Below are positions 10,054-21,147 of a stretch of 64,000 bases of DNA, one piece after another; within the stretch, counting starts at the first letter, position 1; each line of letters begins with the position of its first letter. The translations under genes and the position numbers were made by a program. The stretch is from Okapia johnstoni (lineage: Eukaryota; Chordata; Mammalia; Artiodactyla; Giraffidae). The stretch lies in contig CM044316.1 in assembly GCA_024291935.2 (NCBI GenBank), positions 75,284,501 to 75,348,500 on the forward strand, in the 5' to 3' direction. Under the pieces are notes generated by a model. That model saw nothing but the letters and a program-made list of their open reading frames with translations, searched no databases and was not told the DNA's origin.

Positions 10054-12893
10054 GTTGGTGTGTGACTTTGTAGCTCCAACTGTCACAGGCATGTTGGGCC
10101 CACTCTCTGACCTAATAGTATACCATTCTTAATACACCTGTTGGGAAGTTTTGCCTGTACATATATTAAAATATTATTTTACTGTATACCTACTGGGGTC
10201 TTGTAACAAAACTAAATTTAAGTTCTTTTCATTTTAGTTTTATCCTGCTCTTAAAATAATAATATAAAGTATTATATATTGTTAATTATGAAGTAGGTGC
10301 TTGCTAAGCACTATTCATGTACTTAGCCATGTAATACAGAACCACTATGAGGTTGTCTCCACTTGCGATAAGGAGTTAATAAAGCATAATGAGGTTAAGA
10401 AAATTACCCAAGGTTAATCACCTAGGAAAGCTTGGTTTGAACCTAGTAAACCTAGTAAAGCCTGAATTTGAACAAAGGCAACCAGGCTCCCCACTCTTTG
10501 TTCTCAACTATTAAGCATTACAACCCTTCACTATTTTCCTCCTTCAGTTCTGCTTATGCACTGCTTAAGTTATGTTACATTTACCTTTTATATCCTACAC
10601 AGATGTATTAGTTCCATTTTACTTTCATACGATGGATATATGATACTCATTTATTTCAGTCTTTTATATTTGCTATATAAGGTATCAAGAAAGATAAAAA
10701 CAGCCTCTGATGTCTAGAAATTGGCCTGGTATTCAAGTTAAACCATAACAATCTCCTGTTAAACAAAAATAATTTCACAAAATATGTACATACATATACA
10801 GGCAAAACTAACCTGTAATGACAGAATGAAATAGTTTGGTGTCATTATAAATTAGTTTTGTCTTTTCTAACATTTGGTATAAATGAAATAATAATGTGTA
10901 TTTTTATAGCACTCTGATTTTTTAAAGCATAAACAAAATATATATATCAGTTAAAATGGGTGTGGTTCTGTCAGTCTGAAAGTCATGTCTGATCTTAAAA
11001 CACATGTCAATGAACCAAGCACAGGCAACAAATTAGGAAAGGATACATAAAAGAAAAGATAAACATTAAAATTAAGAGTAATCTGTCTGCCACACAGATC
11101 AAATCAATGAGGTGAAATCTACCAGTATTGAATATAACACCCTAAATTCAGGTTGGAAAAAGATAGCAATATGGGGGGAATCTAAGCAGTGAGATAAATC
11201 AGGTTTTGAATTTATTTCAAGGTTAAATGACATAGAGAATACAAGGGAATGAATAAACTAATTAATACATATCTAGAGTAAATGTATAACTAAAGTAAAC
11301 CCAGTACATATATTTATAAAGCACAAAGTTCTAGAAGTAATCTTGCTCATCAGATTATATCTCAAAGATTATGATGAATTTCAATCATAAATTTCAAGAA
11401 TTCTAACCAATTAATTTTCTACAGAAAAATAACCTGCAGTTTAAGTGCTTGGAAATCATATACCATTGATATATTTGCCAAAAGTAGTGATAGAGAGCAT
11501 AGAAATAAGGAGAACAAAGATTTAATAAAGACAGAACTGAAGTCTTTAAACACTTGGAATACTTCCATGTGAAAGCAAAGTTAATTCACTGTTTTGTCTT
11601 CAAAGACAAAATTAGGGTAAGAGAATATTAAACACATTTTTCAGATGAACATGAGAATTGGCAGTGTAGCTTAGCTGACGAAATGTAACTTGTGAAAGGA
11701 GAGAGAACAATGAACACATTTTTCACTAGTGGCATATTTCTAATATTAATTTTAGGATAATATTTTGAAATGATGAGAAAGTGTTCAAATATCTTAGGTA
11801 AAAGCACAACTCTGAAATGAATTGTTCCTTTATAAATGAAGAAGTTAATACCAAGCAGATTTCACCCACCAATCAAGCTCCTTCCCTCCCACCACTTACT
11901 GTTAATTTACTCTTGCAAAGAATGTTTATATTTTAAATCTTAGAGATTACTAAAATTGAAAGAGGTACATGATACAGTGAAAACCACATTGAAGTTCATG
12001 AAGGCTCTGACAGGAAAAGTAATGCCCCTTAAATTTTTTTTAATTAGTTCCTATTATCTTTTTTAGAATTGCTTTATAATGTAAAAAGGTTCATCCTGAG
12101 AAAAATGCAACCTTTCAATGGGACTGCTAAAGAAAGACTTTAAAACTTTAAGAATATCTAAATATTCAGTGAAAAGGTCAATGAGCTTTATGTTTTGAAT
12201 TGTTAGCAACGATGTATATATCATACTTGTTAATTTTCCAAATAAAACATGTACTCTTGATATTCTTCTTATTTTTAGGCTTCGTCTTGGAAGAGATTCT
12301 TCCATAGTTTGTTAAAAGCTGTCTTAGTTCTTTAACATAGGTGATTCAATACAGATTAAGCTTTTCTTGATAATAGAGAATCATCACTGAATATTTATTT
12401 TTTATTTACTTACTTACTAGTTTTGGGCCATTATAATGTATTTTCTTTCAATCACGACCCATAAACTTTAACCTCTCTTGTACATAGTGAGAATTTCTAT
12501 AACAATTTCTTTTATTTACTCCTGTTTATCTTGTTCTGTTTGACTTCGGCAAACAAAGGTACCAAAATTATAAAATAAGGACCAGTACATTTTTAATTCT
12601 GATAAAGCAAAAGCTAGGTCTAAAGGAGAAACTAAGGTATCAACTTTGTTGATTCAGTTATTTTACCTGTTGTTTTGTATTAGTGTCTATACTCAGTGAA
12701 TTATTTAAATATATTTAAGTAGCTAGAAATATTATTCATGAATAAATGGACTCCAAAATTTGGTTTAACTATTGCCTAGCTAAAATACTTAAATGTTTGG
12801 CTAGTTAATTAAAGTATCATAAATGATTCACATGATTGCCTAATCTATTATGTATTTTAGAAAAAAAGCCTCATTTTAAATTTGAACAATAAT
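10054..12893. other. Unique AT-rich DNA
   Basis: Apart from a MIR remnant at 10290-10512 I see no recognisable repeat, gene or RNA. An 80-codon minus-strand frame at 12063-12305 has no recognisable motif and is treated as chance. Confidence 0.5.
10290..10512 (-). mobile_element. MIR SINE remnant, near full length
   Basis: Antisense MIR motifs occur in order. They are TAGGTGCTTGCTAAGCAC, CACTATGAGGTTGTC, ATGAGGTTAAGAAAATTACC, CAAGGTTAATCACCTAGGAA and TTTGAAC...CAGGCTCC. A short direct duplication (AACCTAGTA, 10440-10456) interrupts it. Confidence 0.82.
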
Positions 12894-12904
12894 ATATGAA
12901 TTTA

Positions 12905-13117
12905 GACTTCCCTGGTGGCTCAGATAGTAAAGCGTCTGCCTACAGTGCAGGAGACCTGGGTTTAATCCCTGGGTCTGGAAGATCTCCTGGAGAAGGAAAC
13001 GGCAACCCACTCCAGTGTTCTTGCCTGGAAAATCCCATGGACGGAGGAGTCTGGTAGGCTACAGCCCATGGGGTCGCAAAGAGTCGGACACGACTTTCGC
13101 TTCTGACTTTCACTTTC
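12905..13117 (+). mobile_element. Bov-tA SINE with TSD
   Basis: A sense, full-length tRNA-Glu-derived head (GACTTCCCTGGTGGCTCAG) is followed by the BovB-derived tail (GTCGGACACGAC). A perfect 11-bp TSD, ATATGAATTTA, lies at 12894-12904 and 13118-13128. Confidence 0.96.
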
Positions 13118-13162
13118 ATATGAATTTAAAATTTAACATTATATTATTTAACCCACTGTTAC

Positions 13163-14410
13163 TATTGTTTGTAGATTTTTTGATGAGGACCATTCTGAGT
13201 GGTATGAGGTGATACCTCATTATAGTTTTGATTTGCACTTCTCTTATAATTAGTGACATTGATCATGGTTTCATATGCTTTTTGACCATTTGTATGTCTT
13301 CTATGGATAAATGTCTATTTAGATTGCATGCCCATTTTTTGCTTGAGTTGTTTCTTTTTTTCATTGAGCTGTATGAGCTGTTTGTATATTTTGGAGATTA
13401 ATCCCTTGGCGGGTACTTCATTTGCAAATATTTTCTCCCACTCTGAAGGTTTTTTGTTTTGTTTATGGATTCCTTTGTTGTGCAGAAGCTTTTAAGTGTA
13501 CTTAGATTGTATCTTATTTTTGTTTTTATTTTCATTATTTTAGGAGGTGGATCAAAAACACACATACACATCCCCCCCAAAAAAAAACAACAACTACCAT
13601 ATGATACAGCAATCTCACTTCTGGTCATATACCCAGAGACCCCATAATCTGAAAGGATATATGCACCCAAATGTTCATGGCATCATTATTTACAATAGCC
13701 AGAAAATAAAAGCAATATAAATGTCCTTCAATAGAGGAATGGATATACAAGATGTTGTACATACATACAGTGGAGTACATGTATTCAGTGGAGTATATAT
13801 TACTTATTGTGAGTATGTACAAAGTCACTTCAGTCGTGTCCAACTCTTTGTGGCCCTATGGACTGTAGCCCACCTGGCTCCTCCACCCGTGGAATTCTCC
13901 AGGCAGGAATGCTAGAGTAGGTAGCCATGCCCTACTCCAGGGATCTTCCTGACCCAGAGTCGAACCGAAGTCTCCTGTGGCTCCTGCATTGCAGATGAAA
14001 TCTTTACTGCTGAGCCACCGGAGAAGCCCTACATTACTCACTACTTGGCCATTAAATGGAACAAAACAATGCCATTTACAGCAACATGGATGGAGCTACA
14101 GGTTATACAGAGTGAGGTAAGTCAGATAGAAGACAAATATCATATGATATTGTTTATATATGGACTCACATAAAAATGGTACAAATGAACATTTACAAAA
14201 CAGAAGTAGAGTCATGGATATAGACAAGAAACTTATCATTACCAAGGGATAAGAAGGGAGGGACAAATTGGGAGATTGGGATTGATGTCTATACTCGATG
14301 ATATATAAAATAGATAAAATGATAAGAATCTGCTGTACAGCACAGGAAACTACTCAATACTCTGTAATGTCTTATATGGGAAAAGAATCTAAAAGAGGAG
14401 TGGATGTATG
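13163..14410 (+). mobile_element. L1 LINE with 5' inversion (twin-primed) and nested SINE
   Basis: 13163-13556 is antisense L1 ORF2. The minus strand encodes KIRYNLSTLKSFCTTKESIN and, further on, GRKYLQMKYPPRD. 13585-14410 is sense L1 and covers the region just downstream in the consensus, from ACTACCATATGATACAGCAA through the 3' UTR. An inverted 5' segment joined to a sense 3' segment is the classic product of twin priming during L1 integration. About 130 nt of consensus is missing at the switch point. The sense part is split by a Bov-tA SINE. The 3' tail runs directly into a BovB copy. Confidence 0.85.
13807..14030 (-). mobile_element. Bov-tA SINE nested in L1
   Basis: Full-length antisense copy. 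It separates L1 bases that are contiguous in the consensus (GTATATATTACT and GGCCATTAAA). An imperfect TSD, ATATTACTTA/ACATTACTCA (8 of 10), lies at 13797-13806 and 14031-14040. Confidence 0.9.
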
Positions 14411-14414
14411 TATT

Positions 14415-16605
14415 GTTGCTGTTGTTCAGTTGCAATTCATGTCTGACTCTTTGTGACCAAATGGAATGTAGCATACCAGGCTCTTCTGTCCTCCACTATC
14501 TCCTGGAATTTACTCAAGTTCATGTCCACTGAGTCAGTGATACTATCTAACCATCTCACTCTCCGCCTTCCCCTTCTCCTTTTGCCTTCAGACTTTCCCA
14601 GCATCAAGGTCTTTCCCAATAAGTTGGCCCTTCACATCAGGAGGTCAATGTATTAGAGACTCATCTTCAGCAACAGTCCTTTCAATGAATACTGAGGGTT
14701 GATTTCCTTTAGGATTGACTGATTTGATTTCCTTGCAGTCCAGAGGACTCTTAAGAATCATCTCCAGCACCATAATTCAAAAGCATCAATTCTTCGGAGG
14801 TGGCTCAGATGTTAAAGCGTCTGCCTATGATGTGGGAGACCCAGGTTTGATCCCTGGGTTGGGAAGATCCCCTGGAGAAGGAAATGGCAACCCACTCCAG
14901 TATTTTTGCCTGAAAATCCCATGGACGGAGAAGCCTGGTAGGCTACAGTCCATGGGGTCGCAAAGAGTCAGACACGACTGAGCAACTTCACTTTCTTTCA
15001 TTTTCAGTCTTCTTTATAGTCCAACTCCGACATCATACATGACTACTGGAAGTACCATTGTAGCAAAGTGATGCCTCTGCTTTGTATTAATAATGCACTG
15101 TCTAGGTTTGTCATAGCTTTCTTTCCAAGGAGCAAGCGTCTTTTAATTTAATAGCTGCAGTCACTGTCCATGGTAATTTTGCAGCCCATGAAAATAAAAT
15201 CGGTCACTGCTTCCAAATTTTCCACCTCTATTTGCCATGAAGTAGTGGAACAGGATGCCATAATCTTAGGTTTTGTAATGTTAGGTTTCAAGGCAGCTTT
15301 TTTACTCTCCTCTTTCACAGTCATCAAGAGGCTCTTTAATTCCCTTTAGCTTTCTGCCATTAGAGTGGTATCATCTGCATTTCTGAGGTTGTTGATATTT
15401 CTCCCCACAATCTTGATTCCATCTTGTACTCTGAATATAAGTCAAATAAGCATGGTGACAATATACAGCCTTAACATACTCCTTTCCCAATTTTGAACCA
15501 ATCAGTTTTCCATGTCCAGTTCTAACTGTTACTTCTTAACTCTCATACAGATTTCTCAGGAGACAAGTAAGGTGATCTGGTACTCCTATCTCTTTAAGAA
15601 TTTTCCACAGTTTGTTGTGATCCATATAGTCAATGGCTTTAGTGTAGTCAATGAAGCATAAGTAGAGGTATTTCTGGAACTCCCTTGCTTTCTTCATGAC
15701 CCAGAAAATGTTGGCAGTTTGATCTCTGGTTCCTCTGCCTCTTCAAAACTCAGCATGTACACTTGGAAGTCCTAGGTTCCTGCTGAAGCCTGGCTTGAAG
15801 GATTTTGTGCATAACTTTGTTAGTATGTGCAATGAGTGCTATTATATGGTAGTTTGAACATTCTTTAGCTTTGATCTTCTATGTGATTAGAATGAAAACT
15901 GACCTTTTCCAGGCCTGTGGCCACTGTTGTATTTTCCATATTTGCTGACACATGGAGTGCAGCACTTTCACAGCACCATCTTTTTAGATTTGAAATAGCT
16001 CAGCTGGAATTCTGTCTCCTCCACTAGTTTGTTCATTCTAATGCTTTCTAAGGTCCACTTGACTCCACACCCCAGGATGTCTAGCTCTAGTTGAGTGACC
16101 ACATCATTGTGGTCATCTAGGCCATTAAGATAATTTTTGTACAGTTCTTCTGTGTATTCTTGCCACCTCGTCTAATCTCTTTTGCTTCTGCTAGGTCCTT
16201 TGTCTAGACACTAGGTCCTAGTGTCTGTCCTTTATTATGCCCATCCTTGCATGAAATATTCTCTTGAAATCTCTGATTTTCTTAAAGAGATCTCCAGTAT
16301 TTCCCATTCAGTTGTTTTCCTCTATTTCTTTGCATTGTTCACTTAAGAAGGCTTTCTTATCTTTCCTTCCTAATCTCTGGAACTCTACATTCAATTTTGT
16401 ATATCTTTCCCTTTTTCACTTGCCTTTTGCTTCTCTTCTTTCCTCAGCTATTTGTAATTCCTCAGATAACCACTTTGCCTTCTTACATTTCTTTTTCTTT
16501 AGGATAGTTTTGGTCACTGCCTCCTGTTAATATTAGGGACTTCAGTCCATACTTCTAAAGGCACTTTGTCTACCAGATTTAATCCCTGAATCCATCTGTC
16601 ACTAG
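14415..16605 (-). mobile_element. BovB LINE, ~2 kb, with nested SINE
   Basis: This is the longest BovB copy here, antisense. It spans the C-terminal domain, the reverse transcriptase and part of the region between endonuclease and RT. The catalytic tetrad reads NADD on the minus strand (15370-15381), so the conserved tyrosine is lost, and stops are frequent. The 5' end is truncated near 16605; full-length BovB is about 3.2 kb. An internal SINE sits at 14798-15003. Confidence 0.95.
14798..15003 (+). mobile_element. Bov-tA SINE nested in BovB
   Basis: Sense copy lacking the first ~9 bases of the head. It splits the BovB segment between AAGCATCAATTCTTCGG and CTTCTTTATAGTCCAAC. About 8 bp of host consensus is missing and no clear TSD is visible. 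Confidence 0.9.
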
Positions 16606-17234
16606 GTTACAGCTTGGGGTATATTTTTTAAATTAATTAATTAATTTTAATTAGAGAATGATTACTTTATGATATTGTAATGATTTTTGCCATACATCAA
16701 CTCAAATTGGCCATAATTATACATACGTCCTCCCCTGTCTGGAAACCCCATCCCACCTCCCTCTCCAACCTACTCCTCTAGGTTGTCCCAGCACCACCTT
16801 TGGGTGACCTGCTTGTCGCATCAAACTTGCACCAGTCTCTATTTTTCATATGGTAGTATATATATTTCAATGGTGTTCTCTCAAATCATCCCACCTTCAC
16901 TTCTCCTGCTGAGTCCAAAATTCTGTTCTTTAAATCAATGTCTCCTTTGCTGCCCTCATGTAGGATGGTTGGTACCATCTTTCTAAATTCCATATATATC
17001 AGTTAATATATAGTATTTATCTTTCTATTTCTGACTTACTTCACTCTGTATAATAGGCTCCAGGTTCATCCACCTCATTAGAACTGATTGAAATGCACTT
17101 CTTTTTATAGCTAAGTAATATTCCATTGCATATATGTACCATGAGTTCCTCACCATTCATCTGCTGATGGACATCTAGCTTGCTTCCATGTCCTAGCTAT
17201 TGGAATAGTGCTGCAAAGAATGTTGGGGTACATG

Positions 17235-17449
17235 AAAGTGAAGGTGAAGTCACTCAGCCGTGTCTGACTTCTTGCAACCCCATGGACTGTAGCCTACCAG
17301 GCTCCTTGGTCCATGCGATTTTCCAGGCATGAATACTGGAGTGGGTTGCCATTTCTTTCTACAGGGGATCTTCCCAGCCCAGGGATTGAACTCAGGTCTC
17401 CTGCATTGTAGGCAGACACTTTACCGTCTGAGCTACCAGCTGAGCCTTG
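17235..17449 (-). mobile_element. Bov-tA SINE nested in L1
   Basis: Full-length antisense copy. A perfect 10-bp TSD, GGGGTACATG, lies at 17225-17234 and 17450-17459, inside L1 sequence that resumes without loss. Confidence 0.95.
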
Positions 17450-17964
17450 GGGGTACATGTGTCTCTTTTAACTCTGGTTTCTTCAGGATATATGCCCAGC
17501 AGTGGGATTGCTGCATCCTATGGCAGTTCTATTCCAAGTTTTTTTAAAGAAATCTCCACACTGCTCTCCATAGTGGCTGTACCAGTTTGCATTCCTACCA
17601 ACAGTGTAAGACATTTCTCTTTTTCCCACACCCTCTTCAGCATTTACTGTTTGTATACATTTTGATGATGGCCATTCTGACCAATGTGAGATGATAGTTC
17701 ATTGTGGTTTTGATATGCAATTCTCTAAAAAGGAGTGAAGTTGAGCGTCTTTTCATGTGTATATTAGCCATCTGTATGTCTTCATTGGAGAAATATCTGT
17801 TTAGGTCTTTTGCCCACTTTTGATTGGGTTGTTCCTTTTTATCTGGTATTAAGCTGCATGAGCTGCTTGTATATTTTGGAGATTAATAATTTGTCAGTTT
17901 TTTTCTTTTGCTGTTATTTTATCCCATTCTGAGGGCTGTCTTTTCACCTTGCTTAGAGTTTCCA

Positions 17965-18192
17965 TCACTGTGCAAAACCTTTAAATTTAATTAGGTCCCA
18001 ATTGTTTATTTTTGTTATTATTTCCATTACACTGGGAAGTGGGTCATAGAGGATCTTGCTGTGATTTATGTCAGAGAGTGTTATGCCTATGCTTTCCTCT
18101 AATAGTTTTATAGTTTCTGGTCTTATATTTAGGTCTTTAATCCATTCTGAGTTTATTTTTGTGTATGGTATTAGAAAGTGTTCTAGTTCCAT
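17965..18192 (-). pseudogene. L1 ORF2 fragment
   Basis: A 75-residue open stretch of L1 ORF2p lying downstream of the RT core. It reads HFLIPYTKINSEWIKDLN... and ends IITKINNWDLIKFKGFAQ, matching the YTKINSKWIKDLN and KWDLIKLKSFCT-type motifs of the family. Stops on either side show it is a decayed piece of the antisense L1. Confidence 0.88.
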
Positions 18193-18252
18193 TCTTTTAC
18201 ATGTAGTTGACCAGTTTTTCCAGCACCACTTGTTGAAGAGACTGTCTTTAGA

Positions 18253-18802
18253 TTTTTAATATGCTGTGAGAACAAATTGGAGGCTGCAAGGTCAGTAAAG
18301 AAGCCAATTTTAGGTCTTGGGATTCTAAAAGAAGAAATTTATCCAACATGGAAATAGAAACATCAGGACTCGATGACTGAAAAGAATGTGAAGTATGAGG
18401 AGACTTAAGAGCTTGTATCCAACAACACAAAATGCTACAAAGAATTTGAGTATAATGCTGAAGAAGATGGTCACTGAATTTGTTATAATATTATTTGCTA
18501 CCTTGAGAGTATTTTTAGTATACAAAATCAAAACCAGACTTTGAGAGTCTGAGAAAGGGTAAAGAAACAGCAGCATTAAAAATGGTTTATGTTTCAAGTT
18601 ACTGAGCAGCAATGGAAATACAGATAAAATAGCAATTTGTAAAATTAAGCAATCAAAAAATTTTAGGTAAGAAGAGTTGTACCTGTGTTTGTGCTTTTTC
18701 AGGTTAGTGATTAGCTGGTTTTCCTCCAATGAAACAGGTATATCCTACAAAGGGAAACATATTCCAATAGTTAAAACTGAAATTAGAGTTAGTATCAACA
18801 TT
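18253..18802. other. Unassigned sequence
   Basis: No repeat was recognised. The minus strand holds a 134-codon frame (18325-18729) that is rich in F, L and I because the plus strand is A-rich. It has no recognisable domain and is not called as a gene. Confidence 0.5.
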
Positions 18803-19516
18803 TTCAGTTCAGTTCACTTCAGTCGCTTAGTTGTGTCTAACTCTGTGCAACCCCGTGGACTGTGCACGTCAGGTCTCCCTGTCCATCACCAACTCCCAAA
18901 GTTCACCCAAACTCATGTCCATTGAGTTGGTGATGCCATCCAACCATTTCAATCTCTGTCATCCCCTTCTCCTGCCTTCAATCTTTCCCAGCATCAGGGT
19001 CTTTTCCAATGAGTCAGCTCTTTGCATCAGGTGGCCAAAGTATTGGAGTTTCAGCTTCAACATCAGTCCTTCCAAAGAACACTCAGGACTGATCTCCTTT
19101 AGGTTGTACTGGTTGGATTTGCTTGCTGTCCAAGGGGCTCTCAAGAGTCAAAAGCATCAATTCTTCGGTGCTCAACTTTCTATAGAGTCCAACTCTCACA
19201 TCCATACATAAATACTGGAAAAACCATAGCATTGACTAGACGGACCTTTGTTGACAAAGTAATGTCTCTGCTTTTTAATATGCTATCTAGGTTGGTTATA
19301 ACATTCCTGCCAAGAAGCAAGGATCTTTTAATATCATGGCTGCAGTCACCATCTGCAGTGATTTTGGAGCCCAAAAAATAGTCCGCCACTGTTTCCACTG
19401 TTTCCCCATCTATTTGCCACGAAGTGATGGGACTGGATGACATCATCTTAGTTTTCTGGATGTTGAGCTTTAAGCCAACTTTTTCACTCTCATTTTTCAC
19501 TTTCATCAAGAGGCTA
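18803..19516 (-). mobile_element. BovB LINE 3' part
   Basis: Antisense copy. The (TTCAG)n tail complement is at 18803-18822 and the 5' truncation is at ~19516 in the segment just after the RT catalytic motif. A 113-residue open minus-strand stretch (19180-19521) carries KSEKVGLKLNIQKTK-type and TADGDCSHDIKRSLLLG motifs. A ~15-bp deletion occurs near 19148. It pairs head-to-head with the next BovB. Confidence 0.95.
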
Positions 19517-19799
19517 AGCAAATCATGGTTCTAATTAAAAATGATATTAATTTTAATTTTTTTTCTTAGATGCCTTTGAAGTATTTGACACAAGTTATCA
19601 CTTGTCTGCAAAGAAGATCTGGCAATTTAAAACAAGAAAATTCCAAGAATTTCCATAAGCAAATGTTTGTATCTAAGTAATATAGTTTAAAGACTTCTTT
19701 TAATTTTTAATTGCCTACATATATAATCACATTTTCTCTAGGTAATATGGTTTTCAGTTTGAAAGATGATATTAAAATGACAATAAATAAATGCATTGT
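19517..19799. other. Spacer between head-to-head BovB copies
   Basis: This is AT-rich DNA without a recognised repeat. TTTTTTTTCTTAG at 19558-19570 looks like a splice acceptor, but no good donor follows, so no exon is called. Confidence 0.45.
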
Positions 19800-19803
19800 A
19801 GTG

Positions 19804-20742
19804 ATCTGTCTCTTGAGAAACCTGTATGCAGGTCAGGAAGCAACAGTTAGAACTGGACATGGAACACCAGACTGGTTCCAAATAGGAAAAGGAGTACGTC
19901 AAGGCTGTATATTGTCACCCTGCTTATTTAACTTATATGCAGAGTACATCATGAGAAACGCTGGGCTGGAAGAAACACAAGCTGGAATCAAGATTGCTGG
20001 GAGAAATATCAATAACCTCAGATATGCGGATGACACCACCCTTATGGCAGAAAGTGAAGAAGAACTAAAGAGCCTCTTGATGAAGGTGAAAGAGGAGAGT
20101 GAAAAAGTTGGCTTAAAGCTCAACGTTCAGAAAACCAAGATTATGGCATCTGGTCCCATCACTTCATGGGAAATAGATAGGGAAACAGTGGAAACAGTGT
20201 CAGACTTTATTTTTTTGGGCTCCAGAATCACTGCAGATGGTGATTGCAGCCATGAAATTAAAAGACGCTTACTCCTTGGAAGGAAAGTTATGACCAACCT
20301 AGATAGCATATTTAAAAGCAGAGACATTACTTTGCCAACAAAAGTCCGTCTAGTCAAGGCTATGGTTTTTCCAGTGGTCATGTATGGATGTGAGAGTTGG
20401 ACGGTGAAGAAAGCTGAGTGCCGAAGAATTGATGCTTTTGAACTATGGTGTTGGAGAAGACTCTTGAGAGTCCCCTGGACTGCAAGGAGGTCCAATCAAT
20501 CCATCATAAAAGAGATCAATCCTGGGTGTTCATTGGAAGGACTGATGTTGAAGCTGAAGCTCCAATCCTTTGGCCACCTCATGCGAAGTGTTGACTCATT
20601 GGAAAAGACCCTAATGCTGGGTAGGATTGGGGGCGGGAGGAGAAGGGGACGATGGAGGATGAGATGGTTGGATGACATCACCGACTCAATGGATATGGGT
20701 TTGGGTAGACTCCGGGAGTTGGTGATGGACAGAGAGGCCTAG
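19804..20742 (+). pseudogene. BovB reverse transcriptase, C-terminal half (interrupted)
   Basis: The frame is open from upstream flanking DNA through ~310 BovB codons. In order it shows the RT segment RQGCILSPCLFNLYAEYIM, the catalytic tetrad YADD (20023-20034), the thumb-like KVGLKLNVQKTK, DGDCSHEIKRRLLLG, FPVVMYGCESW and the basic C-terminal RRRGRWRMRWLDDITDSM. It stops at TAG (20740-20742), where the family keeps TGG (Trp). That removes the last ~25 residues. The N-terminal endonuclease and RT fingers are absent because of 5' truncation, and no start codon belongs to the element. This is an inactive retrotransposon fragment. Confidence 0.9.
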
Positions 20743-20802
20743 CGTGCTGCAATCCATGGGGTCGCAAAGAGTCAGACACGACTGAGCGACTGAACTGAAC
20801 TG
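19804..20802 (+). mobile_element. BovB LINE 3' part, best-preserved copy
   Basis: Sense BovB of ~1 kb, ending in the ACTGAACTGAACTGA tail. A candidate 10-bp TSD with one mismatch (AGTGATCTGT at 19800-19809, AGTGGTCTGT at 20803-20812) overlaps the 5' junction by a few bases, suggesting microhomology at integration. It contains the longest open frame in the window. Confidence 0.95.
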
Positions 20803-20812
20803 AGTGGTCTGT

Positions 20813-21147
20813 AAAATGCATAATGTTTCTCAGGAGTCTGTCACCTGAACAGGTATACACCATAGATTTGGAGAATAAATACTGAAGTCAAGAAAATAAA
20901 GTTACAGTAATGCCTGTGGCAAGGTGAGATACAGAAGACGTCTGAAGAAATGGGAATAAAAACACAGGTGAGAGACTTTTAGTCCTAGAAAGAAAAAAAT
21001 ATATATATTACTGATATCTGTGATTTTTTCATATTGTCTAAATGACTCTGTTGCTATTACCAAGCCATCTTCCTTTTTAAGTAGTCCAAGCAAGACTCTT
21101 TGTCTCTGCCAGTGACCAGCTTCTTTCTTTGTATAGCAGTATAGTGC
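20813..21147. other. Unassigned sequence
   Basis: Short unique AT-rich spacer between two sense BovB copies, with a small (AT)n run at 20998-21007. Confidence 0.45.

Larger units (their letters stand above)
16628..18252 (-). mobile_element. L1 LINE 3' part with nested SINE
   Basis: Antisense L1 of ~1.4 kb of element sequence. The T-rich complement of its tail starts at 16622, next to the end of the preceding BovB. The 3' UTR is followed by ORF2. The 5' end is truncated near 18252 after CACTTGTTGAAGAGACTGTC. It is interrupted at 17235-17449. Confidence 0.93.

Noticed and set aside
18325..18729. 134-codon minus-strand frame rich in Phe, Leu and Ile
   Set aside because: The plus strand is A-rich here, which removes stops and gives TTT/CTT/ATT codons. 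No domain, start context or splice signal supports a protein.
19558..19690. Possible exon after TTTTTTTTCTTAG
   Set aside because: The acceptor-like sequence is followed by short open frames, but no GT donor in good context precedes the in-frame stops. It lies in the spacer between two BovB insertions.
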